Source of the DNA: CAZCEC01 sp964497615
GTDB lineage: Bacteria; Chloroflexota; Anaerolineae; Anaerolineales; UBA6663
NCBI GenBank assembly: GCA_964497615.1
Contig: CAZCEC010000006.1
Location: forward strand, 1-64,000
DNA: 64,000 nt
Direction: 5' to 3'
The translations under genes and the position numbers were made by a program. The number at the start of each line of letters is the position of its first letter. The stretch's first letter is position 1. The notes beneath the pieces are model-generated. The model was not told the origin of the DNA and did no database searches. It saw only the letters and a list, made by a program, of their open reading frames with translations. Shown here piece after piece: positions 41,147 to 50,281 of the stretch.

Positions 41147-41671
41147 TTACCCCTGCTTCTTGCGGCCACTGAGCATGTAGTTCGCCAGCAGCGCCACCCC
41201 CAGCAGAATCAGCACCACCGGCCAGAAGTTCGCCAGCAGCCGGCCGGCGGCCGGCCCCAGCAGGTCCAGGGTAAACAGCAGCGCGGTGCCGCCCACGGCC
41301 AACCCCAGCAAGGCCGGCACCAGCAGCCCGCGCTCGCTGGGCCGCGCCAGCCACTGCGCCAGAAACGCCAGCCCGCCGATCAGGGGGAAGACCGGCCACA
41401 GCCGCCCCATGTCGCCCCAGCCCAGCGGCCCCAGGGTGATGGCGGAGAAGAACGCGCCCACCAGGATGCCCGTCACGCCGGTGAAGATCAGCCCCTCGTC
41501 GCGCCGGCCGTTGATAAAGTACTGGGCCAGCATCGCGATCCCAAACAGCAGCGGAAAGATGGGCCACAGGTCGCCCAGCCCCGGCAGGCGCACGCCCAGC
41601 GCGTCGGCCAGGAACCATCCGCCCAGGGCAATCAGCACCAGGCCCGGCACGATGGCGCCACGGTTTCTCAT
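41147..41671 (-). CDS. DUF5668-like (LiaF/LiaI-type) membrane protein
   Basis: A 174-residue integral membrane protein with about six hydrophobic segments in three similar hairpin units. Each unit carries a LWPIFPLLFGIAMLAQYF-type motif: GDLWPIFPLLFG, GRLWPVFPLIGG and NFWPVVLILLGVALLANY. This repeated W-P-x-x-L-L-G pattern is typical of DUF5668/LiaF N-terminal domains, linked in other bacteria to envelope stress. ATG 41671 has GAAGGAG eight bases upstream; GTG 41677 is too close to it. The ribosome-binding site overlaps the end of the tsaC gene. Confidence 0.82.
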   Translation of the reverse strand: MRNRGAIVPGLVLIALGGWFLADALGVRLPGLGDLWPIFPLLFGIAMLAQYFINGRRDEGLIFTGVTGILVGAFFSAITLGPLGWGDMGRLWPVFPLIGGLAFLAQWLARPSERGLLVPALLGLAVGGTALLFTLDLLGPAAGRLLANFWPVVLILLGVALLANYMLSGRKKQG

Positions 41672-41673
41672 GT

Positions 41674-42300
41674 TCACGCTCCTTCGCTAATCGCGGCCAG
41701 GATCATGGCCCGCGTGATCGGCCCTTCGCGCAGCACCGCCGGGGTGGGACCGGTGCAGTCCACCACGGTGGATGGCACCCCTCCCGGCACGCGCCCCCCA
41801 TCAATCAGCAGTTCGATGCGCCCCCCTAGTTGTTCTAGTACGTCTTCGGCGGTCAGCGGGTTGCGTTCGCCCGAGCGGTTGGCGCTGGTGACGGCCATGG
41901 GGCCTACGTGCTCCAGCAGCCCGCGCGCCAGCGGATGGTCGGGCAGGCGCACGCCCACCGTGGGCAGCGCGCTGACGGCCGGGGGCAGGTCGGCGTGCTT
42001 GGCCACCACCAGGGTCAGCGAGCCGGGCCAAAAACGCTCGGCCAGCGCCCGGGCGGCGGGCGTCAGGTCCTGGGCCACGGCCGAAAGATCGGCGGCCCGG
42101 CCCACCAGCACCGCAATCGCCCGGTCGGTTGGGCGGCCCTTGATGGTGTACAGGCGCTGCACCACGTCGGACCGGAACGCCAGCGCGCCCACGCCATAGA
42201 CCGTGTCGGTCGGAAAGGCCACCAGGCCGTTATAGCGCAGCACGTCGCCGGCATAGCGCAGCACGTGCGGGTCGGACGCGGAGATGACTTCGGTGTTCAC
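41674..42300 (-). CDS. tsaC: L-threonylcarbamoyladenylate synthase (Sua5/YwlC/TsaC family)
   Basis: A 208-residue enzyme that makes threonylcarbamoyl-AMP for t6A37 modification of ANN-decoding tRNAs. Family motifs: GLVAFPTDTVYGVGALA, IKGRPTDRAIAVLV, RFWPGSLTLVVAKH, VGVRLPDHPLARGLL, AVTSANRSGERNPLTAEDV and the C-terminal PSTVVDCTGPTPAVLREGPIT. It lacks the extra Sua5 domain, so it is the short form. GTG 42300 directly follows the TGA of the HAD gene (TGAGTG). Its place after prfA and prmC is a common gene order. Confidence 0.95.
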   Translation of the reverse strand: MNTEVISASDPHVLRYAGDVLRYNGLVAFPTDTVYGVGALAFRSDVVQRLYTIKGRPTDRAIAVLVGRAADLSAVAQDLTPAARALAERFWPGSLTLVVAKHADLPPAVSALPTVGVRLPDHPLARGLLEHVGPMAVTSANRSGERNPLTAEDVLEQLGGRIELLIDGGRVPGGVPSTVVDCTGPTPAVLREGPITRAMILAAISEGA

Positions 42301-43152
42301 TCAGGTTGGGCTGAAATGTTCCAGGGCCACGGCCGCGCCGTCGGCGTCCACCCCCGGCGCCAGCCAATCGGCGGCGGCGCGCGCGGCGGGCGAGGCGTTC
42401 GCCACCGCCACCCCCACGCCGGCCCAGGCCAGCATGGGCGCATCGTTGTCGTTGTCGCCCACCGCCAGGACGGCCTCGCGCGGCGCCCGCATGTAATCGG
42501 CCAGCCAGGCCAGCCCGGTGGCCTTGTTGAGGCCGGGCGGCGTGCCCTCCACCAGGATCGGGTGTGACGGCACCACGTTCAGGTCCAGGCCGGCCGCGGC
42601 CAGCTTCTCGCGCAGCTCGCGGGCCAGGGTGTCGCGCTCGGCCGGGTCGTGCACCGAGAGGATGAACTTGTGTGGGACTTCGGGCAGGCCGCCGGGGAGC
42701 GCCACCCGCTGCCAGGGCGAGACGCTCATCAGGCCCTCCAGCAGGGCGGCGGGATGGTTCGACTCCAGCGGCAGGTAGATCATCGTGGGCGTTTCGAATT
42801 GCAGGTTCCAGCCATGCGCTTCGGCCAGCCGGACGACGATGGGAATGACGGCCGGGTCGAGGCGCGTCTCGTGCAGCACGCGGCGCGCCGCATAATCGTA
42901 CACGAGCCCGCCCTGAAAGCAAATCAGGGGCGCGCTCAGGCCCAATTCGCGCGCAAACATCTCGGTGGGCTCCGGCCCGCGCCCGGTGGCGATGGTGATC
43001 TGCACCCCGCGCGCCTGGGCCGCCGCCACGGCCGCCTTCACCCGCGGCCGCAGCACCATGTCCAGCCCCACCAGGGTGTTGTCCAGGTCAAACGCCGCGA
43101 GTTGAATGCGCGGCGCCGGTCCGTTTCCCGCCTGGGCCGTCAGCCGCTGCAT
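42301..43152 (-). CDS. Cof-type HAD hydrolase (class IIB)
   Basis: A 283-residue phosphatase. Motif I is LAAFDLDNTLVGLD, with Asn in place of the common Gly (DLDNT). Motif II is ITIATGRGPEP, the Lys is in GLNKATGLAWLADY, and motif IV is VLAVGDNDNDAPMLAWAGVG. A C2B cap lies between motifs II and III, including LICFQGGLVYDY. Cof-like enzymes dephosphorylate sugar phosphates or nucleotides; the target is unknown. It overlaps the end of prmC by 13 bp and abuts tsaC, so it belongs to the same tightly packed operon. Confidence 0.9.
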   Translation of the reverse strand: MQRLTAQAGNGPAPRIQLAAFDLDNTLVGLDMVLRPRVKAAVAAAQARGVQITIATGRGPEPTEMFARELGLSAPLICFQGGLVYDYAARRVLHETRLDPAVIPIVVRLAEAHGWNLQFETPTMIYLPLESNHPAALLEGLMSVSPWQRVALPGGLPEVPHKFILSVHDPAERDTLARELREKLAAAGLDLNVVPSHPILVEGTPPGLNKATGLAWLADYMRAPREAVLAVGDNDNDAPMLAWAGVGVAVANASPAARAAADWLAPGVDADGAAVALEHFSPT

Positions 43153-44006
43153 GCCCGGCCCGTGTTGATTTCCAGCACCCGGTCCAGCCCGGCCAGGTCC
43201 GGGTGCACGCGCACCCCCGCGCCGGGGAACGCCACCTGTGCCAGGGCGCCTGCGCGCGGCCCCTGCCCGGCACCGATCTCCAGCAGCGCCGTCCCGCCCG
43301 GCCTCAGCGCCCCGCGTGCCTGGCCCAGCAGTCGTTCCACCAGCCTCAGCCCGCCTGGTCCCCCATCCAGCGCCAGCCGGGGCTCATGCGCCGCCACCGG
43401 CAAAGTCTTCAATTCATCGCTGTCAATGTAGGGCAGGTTCGCCGCAAGGAGATCGAAACCTCCCAGTTCGATCAATGGAAAGCTTAGCTCTCCATTGATC
43501 GAACTGGGAATTTCCTTTAGTAAATCAGCGAGGGCGAAGCGGATGCGCCCTGCCACACCGTGCCGTTCGGCATTGCGCCGCGCCAGCCTCAGCGCCGCGG
43601 GCGACACATCTACCGCCGTGATCGCCGCCCCCGGCAGCCGCGCCGCCAGCGTCACCGCAATGCACCCCGACCCCGTCCCCACGTCCACGAGGCGGCGCGG
43701 CGCGGGCGAAAGCTTCAGCGCCAGCTCCACCAGCAGTTCGGTTTCGGGGCGCGGCACCAGCACGTTCTGGTCCACTTCAAAGTCCAACCCGCAAAACTCA
43801 CGCCGCCCCGTCAGATAGGCCAGCGGCTCGCCCGCCGCCACCCGCGCCACCAAGGCCGCGTAGACTGCCGCCTGGTCCGCGGTCAATCTGTGCTCTGGCC
43901 GCGCCAGCACCTGCGCTCGGCTAAGGCCCAGCACGTGACCCATTAGTGCCTGGGCGGTGACACTAGGCGAGTCGGTGTGCGCCAGCGCGGCAGCGGCTTG
44001 CCGCAC
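43140..44006 (-). CDS. prmC: Peptide chain release factor N5-glutamine methyltransferase PrmC
   Basis: A 288-residue SAM-dependent enzyme that methylates the GGQ Gln of release factors. The N-terminal helical domain (about 1-85, VRQAAAALAHTDSP to TADQAAVYAALVARVAAG) is followed by LAYLTGRREFCGLDF and VDQNVLVPRPETELLVE. SAM motif I is LVDVGTGSGCIAVTLA. The NPPY active-site motif reads NLPY (LLAANLPYIDSDEL), a variant found in other PrmC proteins. GTG 44006 gives the normal N-terminus; the frame continues to 44105 but that part translates a degenerate GACGAA repeat. It sits 103 bp downstream of prfA, its substrate, as is usual. Confidence 0.93.
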   Translation of the reverse strand: MRQAAAALAHTDSPSVTAQALMGHVLGLSRAQVLARPEHRLTADQAAVYAALVARVAAGEPLAYLTGRREFCGLDFEVDQNVLVPRPETELLVELALKLSPAPRRLVDVGTGSGCIAVTLAARLPGAAITAVDVSPAALRLARRNAERHGVAGRIRFALADLLKEIPSSINGELSFPLIELGGFDLLAANLPYIDSDELKTLPVAAHEPRLALDGGPGGLRLVERLLGQARGALRPGGTALLEIGAGQGPRAGALAQVAFPGAGVRVHPDLAGLDRVLEINTGRACSG

Positions 44007-44026
44007 GGTGGCGTGGATGGACGAAC

Positions 44027-44042
44027 GACGAAGGACGAATGA
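44027..44042. repeat. Short GACGAAC/GACGAAGG repeat upstream of prmC
   Basis: GGACGAACGACGAAGGACGAATGACG is made of near-identical 7-8-mers. It belongs to the same degenerate family as the spacers at 25507, 29262 and 52675. Confidence 0.45.
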
Positions 44043-44109
44043 CGCCGGCTTCACCCCAGTTGGCGCACTTTCCACTGACTTACTCCCACACTTCCACACC
44101 CCCACACGC

Positions 44110-45174
<1,065 letters not shown>

Positions 45175-45192
45175 TCCGCCTCAGATCAACCG

Positions 45193-45218
45193 AAAAAGAC
45201 CACGCCGGGCGCGTGGTC
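45193..45218 (-). terminator. Terminator-like hairpin in the prfA leader, possible attenuator
   Basis: On the minus strand GACCACGC-GCCCG-GCGTGGTC is followed directly by TTTTT. It lies downstream of the TATAAT at 45239-45234 and 19 bp before prfA. The plus strand lacks a T tract, so it acts only toward prfA. Confidence 0.65.
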
Positions 45219-45233
45219 GTGGGGTCAAGGGCG

Positions 45234-45239
45234 ATTATA
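45234..45239 (-). promoter_or_regulatory. -10 hexamer TATAAT of the prfA operon
   Basis: TATAAT on the minus strand predicts a start near 45227 and a leader of about 53 nt containing the terminator-like hairpin. No -35 match was seen. Confidence 0.5.
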
Positions 45240-45308
45240 CCGCAGGGCCGCGGTGCCTTTGTCTGGCTCGCGGTATCATGGGCGGCATTCCGCTCCCAAG
45301 GACCGCCC

Positions 45309-46145
45309 ATGGACGATCTCGACCTCCTCCAGCAGGTGCCGCTCTTCAGCCAGATGGACGATGCCGAACTGGCCGGCATCCGCGCTCTGATGACGCGCGA
45401 GACCTTTCAGCGCGGTCAGGTGATCATCCGCGAGGGCGATTCCGGCGACGACCTGTACGTGGTCGTCCAGGGCAGCGCCCGGACTTCCGTCTCCGACGCG
45501 AGCGGCGCCGACGTGGTGGTGGACGAGGTCGGCCCTGGCGGGTTCTTTGGCGAACTGTCCATGCTCACCGAGGAGCCGCGCTCGGCCCGCGTGCAGGCCG
45601 TTACCGACATCGTCACCCTGGCCCTGGGCCGCGCCGAGTTCTTCGACTTCCTCCAGCGCCACCCGCCCGCCGCCATGGACGTGCTCAAGGTGCTGGGCAA
45701 ACGCGTCAGCCACACCGCCCGGCTGCTGCGCGGCACCGTCAGCCGCAACGTGAACGTGGTGGACGACGCGCAGATGACTCTGGGCGAGCGCATCGCCGAC
45801 CAGGCCGCCGCCCTCATTGGCAGTTGGCGCTTCATCATCGTCCAGTCCACCATCCTGGCCGTCTGGATCGTCCTCAACGTCACCGCCTGGATCAACCACT
45901 GGGATCCCTACCCCTTCATCCTGCTCAACCTGGCGCTCTCGTTCCAGGCCGCCTACTCCGGTCCCGTCATCATGATGAGCCAGAACCGCCAGTCGGATAA
46001 GGACCGGCTGGCGGCGGAGATTGACCATCAGGTGAATGCGAAGGCGGAGCTGGAGATCGGCTTATTACGCAACCGCCTCGACGACCTGGAGCAGCAGCTC
46101 CACCGCAACCACAAGGAGATGCTGAGGGCGGTGGGGCAGCGCTGA
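45309..46145 (+). CDS. cNMP-binding domain / DUF1003 membrane fusion protein
   Basis: A 278-residue two-domain protein. Residues about 10-125 are a Crp-like cyclic-nucleotide-binding fold: VPLFSQMDDAELAGI, IIREGDSGDDLYVVVQGSARTS, and the phosphate-binding cassette FFGELSMLTEEPRSARVQA. There is no HTH. Residues about 155-230 are a DUF1003 domain with two transmembrane helices (WRFIIVQSTILAVWIVLNV and YPFILLNLALSFQAAYSGPVIMMSQNRQ). A C-terminal coiled coil (EIDHQVNAKAELEIGLL...) ends it. A cNMP may control this membrane protein; function is unknown. AAGGA lies eight bases before ATG 45309, and a TATCAT at 45274-45279 may be its -10. Confidence 0.88.
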   Translation: MDDLDLLQQVPLFSQMDDAELAGIRALMTRETFQRGQVIIREGDSGDDLYVVVQGSARTSVSDASGADVVVDEVGPGGFFGELSMLTEEPRSARVQAVTDIVTLALGRAEFFDFLQRHPPAAMDVLKVLGKRVSHTARLLRGTVSRNVNVVDDAQMTLGERIADQAAALIGSWRFIIVQSTILAVWIVLNVTAWINHWDPYPFILLNLALSFQAAYSGPVIMMSQNRQSDKDRLAAEIDHQVNAKAELEIGLLRNRLDDLEQQLHRNHKEMLRAVGQR

Positions 46146-46207
46146 GCACAGCCAAAAGCCGATTACTGCCGCGCCAGCGCTCTCTCCCTCCAGCGCCGCG
46201 CAACGCT

Positions 46208-46230
46208 CCCCTCTCCCGGCGGGAGAGGGG
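46208..46230. repeat. Perfect 10-bp hairpin of CCCCTCTCCC type
   Basis: CCCCTCTCCC-GGC-GGGAGAGGGG is followed by TTGGGGATGAGGGTGAG. The unit closely resembles widespread short palindromic repeats seen in other high-GC bacteria. It lies between two convergent genes and may serve as a terminator for both. Confidence 0.65.
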
Positions 46231-46253
46231 TTGGGGATGAGGGTGAGTGTCCG

Positions 46254-47096
46254 CTACTTGCTGGCCGCCTCCCGCCGCGCCAGCATCGCCGCCCCCAGTT
46301 CGCTTTCCGCGAACGCGGTCTGGCCCGCATGCCATTCGCCCGCGCCCGCCGCCTGGCCCGCGCTGGAGAACACCACCCAATAGAAGTAGTAGGGCTCCCC
46401 ATAGCCGCCATCCGGCGAATACACGCCCGGGAACCAGCCATACAAGGTGTGAGTGCTAAAGCCGCCCGGCAGGCTGGGCAGGGTGTAACTGTTCACGTGG
46501 CCCAGCGGCGGGTCGGTCCAGAAGAAGGGGTCGCCGTCATCGGCGTCGAACAGGTTGAAGTCGAAGCTGTCGGCCGGGGTGGCCGGGCGGAACGCCCAGG
46601 AGAAGCTCTGCGGCAGCGGCACGGTAGCGCCCGCCGGGGGCGCCGTGTGCGAGAAATTCGCCAGGTCAAAGTCGCCGATGTTCACGCTGTCGCCGGCCGT
46701 GTAGGTGGTAAGGTCACGCGTGTACCAGGCGTGCAGATACGCGTCACCCCGGTTGCTGTTCTCGAAGCGCACATAGTAGCGCTGGTCCGGTCCCAGGCTG
46801 GCCGCGCTGTCAAACAAGTATACGCCCGTCCCATCCGTTGTGTCGAAGCCGGCGCTCGACCAGGCGCTGCCGTTGAAGAAGCGCAGCTCCACCAGGATGG
46901 TCACGGCCGGCACGCCGCCGAGCGTGACGCGGCCCTGGATGCCCGGCTGCGGCCGGAGGACCAGCGGCAGGTAAGTCAGGTATGGCGGTTCGTCCATGGG
47001 CGCGGCCACGGCGCTGGCCGCCAGCCCGCCTGCGATCACCAGCGCCGCGATCAGGCGCAATCCGGCCCACTTCAACCAACTGGTTCGAAGCAACAT
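46254..47096 (-). CDS. Secreted protein with N-terminal TYLPLVLR motif
   Basis: A 280-residue exported protein of unknown function. A Sec signal peptide (about 1-32, LRLIAALVIAGGLAASAVAA) is followed by PPYLTYLPLVLRPQPG. A carboxypeptidase-regulatory-like or Ig-like domain comes next (GIQGRVTLGGVPAVTILVELRF to YYVRFENSN). A second beta-rich domain starts SHTAPPAGATVPLPQSFSW and resembles the interdomain pattern of extracellular carbohydrate- or surface-binding modules. It is divergent from the VIT/VWA gene. A TGCCGAGC-AG-GCTCGGCA palindrome (47113-47130) lies just upstream of the start. Confidence 0.72.
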   Translation of the reverse strand: MLLRTSWLKWAGLRLIAALVIAGGLAASAVAAPMDEPPYLTYLPLVLRPQPGIQGRVTLGGVPAVTILVELRFFNGSAWSSAGFDTTDGTGVYLFDSAASLGPDQRYYVRFENSNRGDAYLHAWYTRDLTTYTAGDSVNIGDFDLANFSHTAPPAGATVPLPQSFSWAFRPATPADSFDFNLFDADDGDPFFWTDPPLGHVNSYTLPSLPGGFSTHTLYGWFPGVYSPDGGYGEPYYFYWVVFSSAGQAAGAGEWHAGQTAFAESELGAAMLARREAASK

Positions 47097-47112
47097 CTGA
47101 TGCCTCCCTGCC

Positions 47113-47130
47113 TGCCGAGCAGGCTCGGCA
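47113..47130. promoter_or_regulatory. Perfect 8-2-8 palindrome in the divergent promoter region
   Basis: TGCCGAGC-AG-GCTCGGCA lies 17 bp upstream of the secreted-protein start and may be an operator. A second hairpin, GCAAGTGA...TCACTTGC (47238-47264), is near the VIT/VWA gene. Confidence 0.45.
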
Positions 47131-47312
47131 AGCCTATGTGTGAGTGGCGTTCCATTGAACTGGGGGTTTGGAACTGCTGGCGGAACTTACTCCCCCCTGG
47201 CGGCGTCTACCAGGGTAGAACCACAACGCTCACGCCGGCAAGTGATCTTCGTCAATTCACTTGCGCCAACCGTCACTCACCACCCGTCACACCCCAGTCC
47301 GAGGAGGCTCCC

Positions 47313-49709
47313 ATGCGCCGTCTGCGCCTCATCCCCGTGCTCGTCCTGCTGACTCTGCTTCTCCCGCCCTTCGAGGCGTTCGCGGACGGGATCATCATTG
47401 ACCCGCCGCCGCCCTGCGACTTCGAGCGGCCCTGCCCGCCCGACCCGCGCCCCCTCTTCCCGCTCGCCATCCAGTATCACCGCGTCACCGTCACCATCGA
47501 GAATCAAGTCGCCGTCACCCGCGTGGACCAGCTCTTCCGCAACGACCACGACTTCACCGTCGAGGGCACCTACATGTTCCCCTTGCCGGATGAGGCCCTG
47601 GTGACGGAGTTCGCCATGTGGGTGGACGGCGAGCGCATCGAAGCCGAGATTCTCTCCGCCGAGCAGGCGCGCCAGATCTACGATGACATCGTCCGCCAGA
47701 TGCGCGACCCGGCCCTGCTCGAATACGCCGGGCGCGGCGCGGTGCAGGCCAGCATCTTCCCCATCGAAGCCGGCGCGACCCGCCGCGTAGAGTTGGAATA
47801 CACCCAGGTGCTGCCCGCCGAGGCCGGCCTGATCCACTACCGCTACCCCCTCAACACCGAGAAGTTCTCCGCCGCGCCCCTGGAGCAGGTGAGCGTATCG
47901 GTCAACGTCGTCTCGCCCGACGCCGTGCGCGCCATCTACTCGCCTTCGCACCCGGTCGCCATCAGCCGCGACGGCGAGTTCCGCTTCAGCGCCGGCTACG
48001 AAGCCAATAGCGTGACGCCCGATACCGACTTCGACCTGTTCTACTCCGTCTCGCCCGAGGACATCGGCCTGAACACCCTCACCTATCACGACCCCGCCAC
48101 CGGCGAGGGCTTCTTTGTGATGCTGGCCGCCCCCAGCCTGCTGGCCGACGCCGATCAGGTGCTGGCCAAGGACGTGGTGGTGGTGCTCGATCAGTCCGGC
48201 TCGATGGAGGGCGAGAAGTTCGCCCAGGCCCAAACCGCCGTGGACTACATCCTCAGCCACCTCAACGCCGAGGACCGCTTCAACCTGATCGCCTTCAGCA
48301 CCGGCACCCGGCCCTACGCCTCGCGCCTCCAGCCCGTCTCCGCCGCCAGCGACGCCCGTGCTTGGGTGAGCGGCCTGCGCGCCGAGGGCGGCACCAACAT
48401 CAACCTGGCCTTGCTGGAAGCCGTGGCCGGGATGGAGTCTGATGGCACGCGCCCCGCCATCCTGATCTTCCTCACCGATGGATTGGCGACCGAGGGCGTG
48501 GTGGACAGCGCCGCGATCATCACCAACCTGGGCGAGGCCGCGCCCGGCAATGTGCGCCTGTTCTCGTTCGGCGTTGGCGACGACGTGGATACCTTCTTGC
48601 TCGACTCGCTGGTGGAGGCCCACCACGGCCTCAGCGCCTACGTGCGCCCCGGCGAGCGGATTGACGAGCGCGTCTCCGGTTTCTACGCCAAGGTGAGCGT
48701 ACCCGTGCTGGCCGATCTGTCGCTTAGCGTCGAAGGCGTCACGCTGGAAGACGTGTATCCCAATCCATTGCCCGACCTGTTCGCCGGCAGCCAACTCGTC
48801 GTCACCGGCCGCTACCGGGGCGCCGGCCCCGCCACCGTGCGCCTCACCGGCAGCGTCAACGGCGAGCCCCGCACCTTCACCTATGAGAGCCAGCGCTTTG
48901 CCAGCGGCGATGAACCCGCCGGGGCCGTCGCTGCCTTTATCCCGCGCCTGTGGGCCACGCGCCGCGTTGGCCACCTGCTCAACCAGATCCGTCTGCACGG
49001 CGAAACCCCGGAGTTGGTGGACTCCGTCGTCCGCCTGAGCATCCGCTACGGCATCGTCACTCCCTACACCTCCTACCTCGTCACCGAGAACGAGTTTGAC
49101 GTACTCACCGAAGAGGGCCGCAATGCCCTGGCCGAGGACGAATACTACGCCGCCCTCAGCGTGGAAGAGCCGACCTCCGGCGGCGAGGCCGTGGACCGCG
49201 CCGCCGACCAATCGGCCCTGGCCGCCGCCGAGGCCCCCGCGCCCGTCTCCGGCGCCGACCTGAACGTGGTCCGCATCCTCGGCAGCCGCACCTTCCTCTT
49301 CCGCGATGAGACCTGGACCGACACCGGCTTTGACCCCAGCCGCATGACGGCCGCGCCCGTGACCTTCCTCAGCGATGCCTACTTCGATCTGCTCGCGGCC
49401 CGCCCCGAATTGGCCGCGCCCTTTGCCCTCGGCCCGCGCGTCATCGCCCTGGCCCTCGACGGCGCGGCCTACGAAGTGACCGCCGATACCGTCACCGGCC
49501 CCGACATCCCGCCCACCTACACCCCGCCGCCGCCGCCACCCGCCACGGCCGTCCCGGCCGCCACCCAGATTGCCGCCGTGCCGACGACCGTCATTGCCAA
49601 CCCGCCGCCCGCTGCGCCGCGCGACACCGGCCTGTGCGCGGGCGCGCTGCTGCTGCCTGCCCTGCTGCTCTTGCCCGCCCTGCGCCGCCGGCCCGCCAAA
49701 CCATCCTAG
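47313..49709 (+). CDS. VIT and VWA domain surface protein with C-terminal sorting-like tail
   Basis: A 798-residue exported protein. A signal peptide (about 1-24) precedes a VIT domain (about 50-190): VTVTIENQVAVTRVDQLFRN, TYMFPLPDEALVTEFAMWV, and EQARQIYDDIVRQMRDPALLE. A VWA domain (about 285-470) has the intact MIDAS DQSGSM, TNINLALL and FLTDGLATE. The C-terminal region includes IRYGIVTPYTSYLVTE, typical of inter-alpha-trypsin-inhibitor-like proteins. A Pro/Thr/Ala linker ends in TGLCAGALLLPALLLLPALRRR, a Cys-hydrophobic-RRR tail like known CTERM sorting signals. It is probably a metal-dependent adhesin anchored to the surface. GAGGAGG lies five bases before ATG 47313. Confidence 0.9.
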   Translation: MRRLRLIPVLVLLTLLLPPFEAFADGIIIDPPPPCDFERPCPPDPRPLFPLAIQYHRVTVTIENQVAVTRVDQLFRNDHDFTVEGTYMFPLPDEALVTEFAMWVDGERIEAEILSAEQARQIYDDIVRQMRDPALLEYAGRGAVQASIFPIEAGATRRVELEYTQVLPAEAGLIHYRYPLNTEKFSAAPLEQVSVSVNVVSPDAVRAIYSPSHPVAISRDGEFRFSAGYEANSVTPDTDFDLFYSVSPEDIGLNTLTYHDPATGEGFFVMLAAPSLLADADQVLAKDVVVVLDQSGSMEGEKFAQAQTAVDYILSHLNAEDRFNLIAFSTGTRPYASRLQPVSAASDARAWVSGLRAEGGTNINLALLEAVAGMESDGTRPAILIFLTDGLATEGVVDSAAIITNLGEAAPGNVRLFSFGVGDDVDTFLLDSLVEAHHGLSAYVRPGERIDERVSGFYAKVSVPVLADLSLSVEGVTLEDVYPNPLPDLFAGSQLVVTGRYRGAGPATVRLTGSVNGEPRTFTYESQRFASGDEPAGAVAAFIPRLWATRRVGHLLNQIRLHGETPELVDSVVRLSIRYGIVTPYTSYLVTENEFDVLTEEGRNALAEDEYYAALSVEEPTSGGEAVDRAADQSALAAAEAPAPVSGADLNVVRILGSRTFLFRDETWTDTGFDPSRMTAAPVTFLSDAYFDLLAARPELAAPFALGPRVIALALDGAAYEVTADTVTGPDIPPTYTPPPPPPATAVPAATQIAAVPTTVIANPPPAAPRDTGLCAGALLLPALLLLPALRRRPAKPS

Positions 49710-49717
49710 CCTTGCGC

Positions 49718-49757
49718 CTGGGGCGATGAAGGGCTGGAGGGCCCTTCATCGCCCCAG
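49718..49757 (+). terminator. 17-bp perfect hairpin after the VIT/VWA gene
   Basis: CTGGGGCGATGAAGGGC (49718-49734) and GCCCTTCATCGCCCCAG (49741-49757) pair completely with a 6-nt loop. No T tract follows, only CCCCGTTCCCTTG. Confidence 0.75.
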
Positions 49758-49788
49758 CCCCGTTCCCTTGAGTCCCCTGCGTCCCCTT

Positions 49789-50184
49789 ATGCCTCTCAGA
49801 CCCTTTGTGCCCTTTGCTTCCGGTCTCCTGGCCCTCATGCTGGGCCTCCTGGCCGCCTGCGCCCCCACGCCCACGCCCGCCCTCGCCAGCGGCATCGAGG
49901 GCCAGGTGTTCATCGGCCCGATGTGCCCGGTGGTGCAACCGGGCACGCCTTGCCCCGATCAGCCCTATCAGGCCACGCTCGTCATCGAGGATACCCGCCG
50001 CCAGCCCGTCGCCGAGGTCACGACGGATGCCGTGGGCCAGTTCCGCGTCGCGGTCCCGCCCGGCGACTACGTCCTCGTGCCCCAATCGCCGGATGGCTTC
50101 ACCCGCGCCGCCGAACTGCCCGTTACCGTCACGGCCAACGCCTACACCCAGGTGACCATCACCTACGACAGCGGCATCCGCTGA
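49789..50184 (+). CDS. Small lipoprotein with carboxypeptidase-regulatory-like domain
   Basis: A 131-residue exported lipoprotein. The signal helix ends in the lipobox LLAAC, followed by a PTPTP linker. The mature part is one beta-sandwich: GIEGQVFIGPMCPVVQPG, LVIEDTRRQPVAEVTTDAVGQFRVAVPPGDYVL and LPVTVTANAYTQVTITYDSG. Two Cys (MCPVV and PCPDQ) may form a disulfide. It resembles CarboxypepD_reg/PEGA-like modules that sit on the cell surface, but no ligand is known. It follows the VIT/VWA gene by 79 bp, with a large hairpin between them. Confidence 0.78.
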   Translation: MPLRPFVPFASGLLALMLGLLAACAPTPTPALASGIEGQVFIGPMCPVVQPGTPCPDQPYQATLVIEDTRRQPVAEVTTDAVGQFRVAVPPGDYVLVPQSPDGFTRAAELPVTVTANAYTQVTITYDSGIR

Positions 50185-50269
50185 ATTCCGATCTCTCCAC
50201 TGCCGCCACTCACCCTGCCTTCCGCCGCTGCCCTTCGACCATCATCTTTCGTTCTGTGTCCTTCTGCCC

Positions 50270-50275
50270 TACAAT
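50270..50275 (+). promoter_or_regulatory. -10 hexamer TACAAT of a leaderless-type promoter
   Basis: TACAAT is followed by six bases and ATG 50282, so the predicted transcription start coincides with the start codon. Confidence 0.55.
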
Positions 50276-50281
50276 CCTCCT

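Noticed and set aside
43140..44105. PrmC starting at 44105
   Set aside because: The extra residues translate a degenerate repeat and are absent from the usual PrmC N-terminus.
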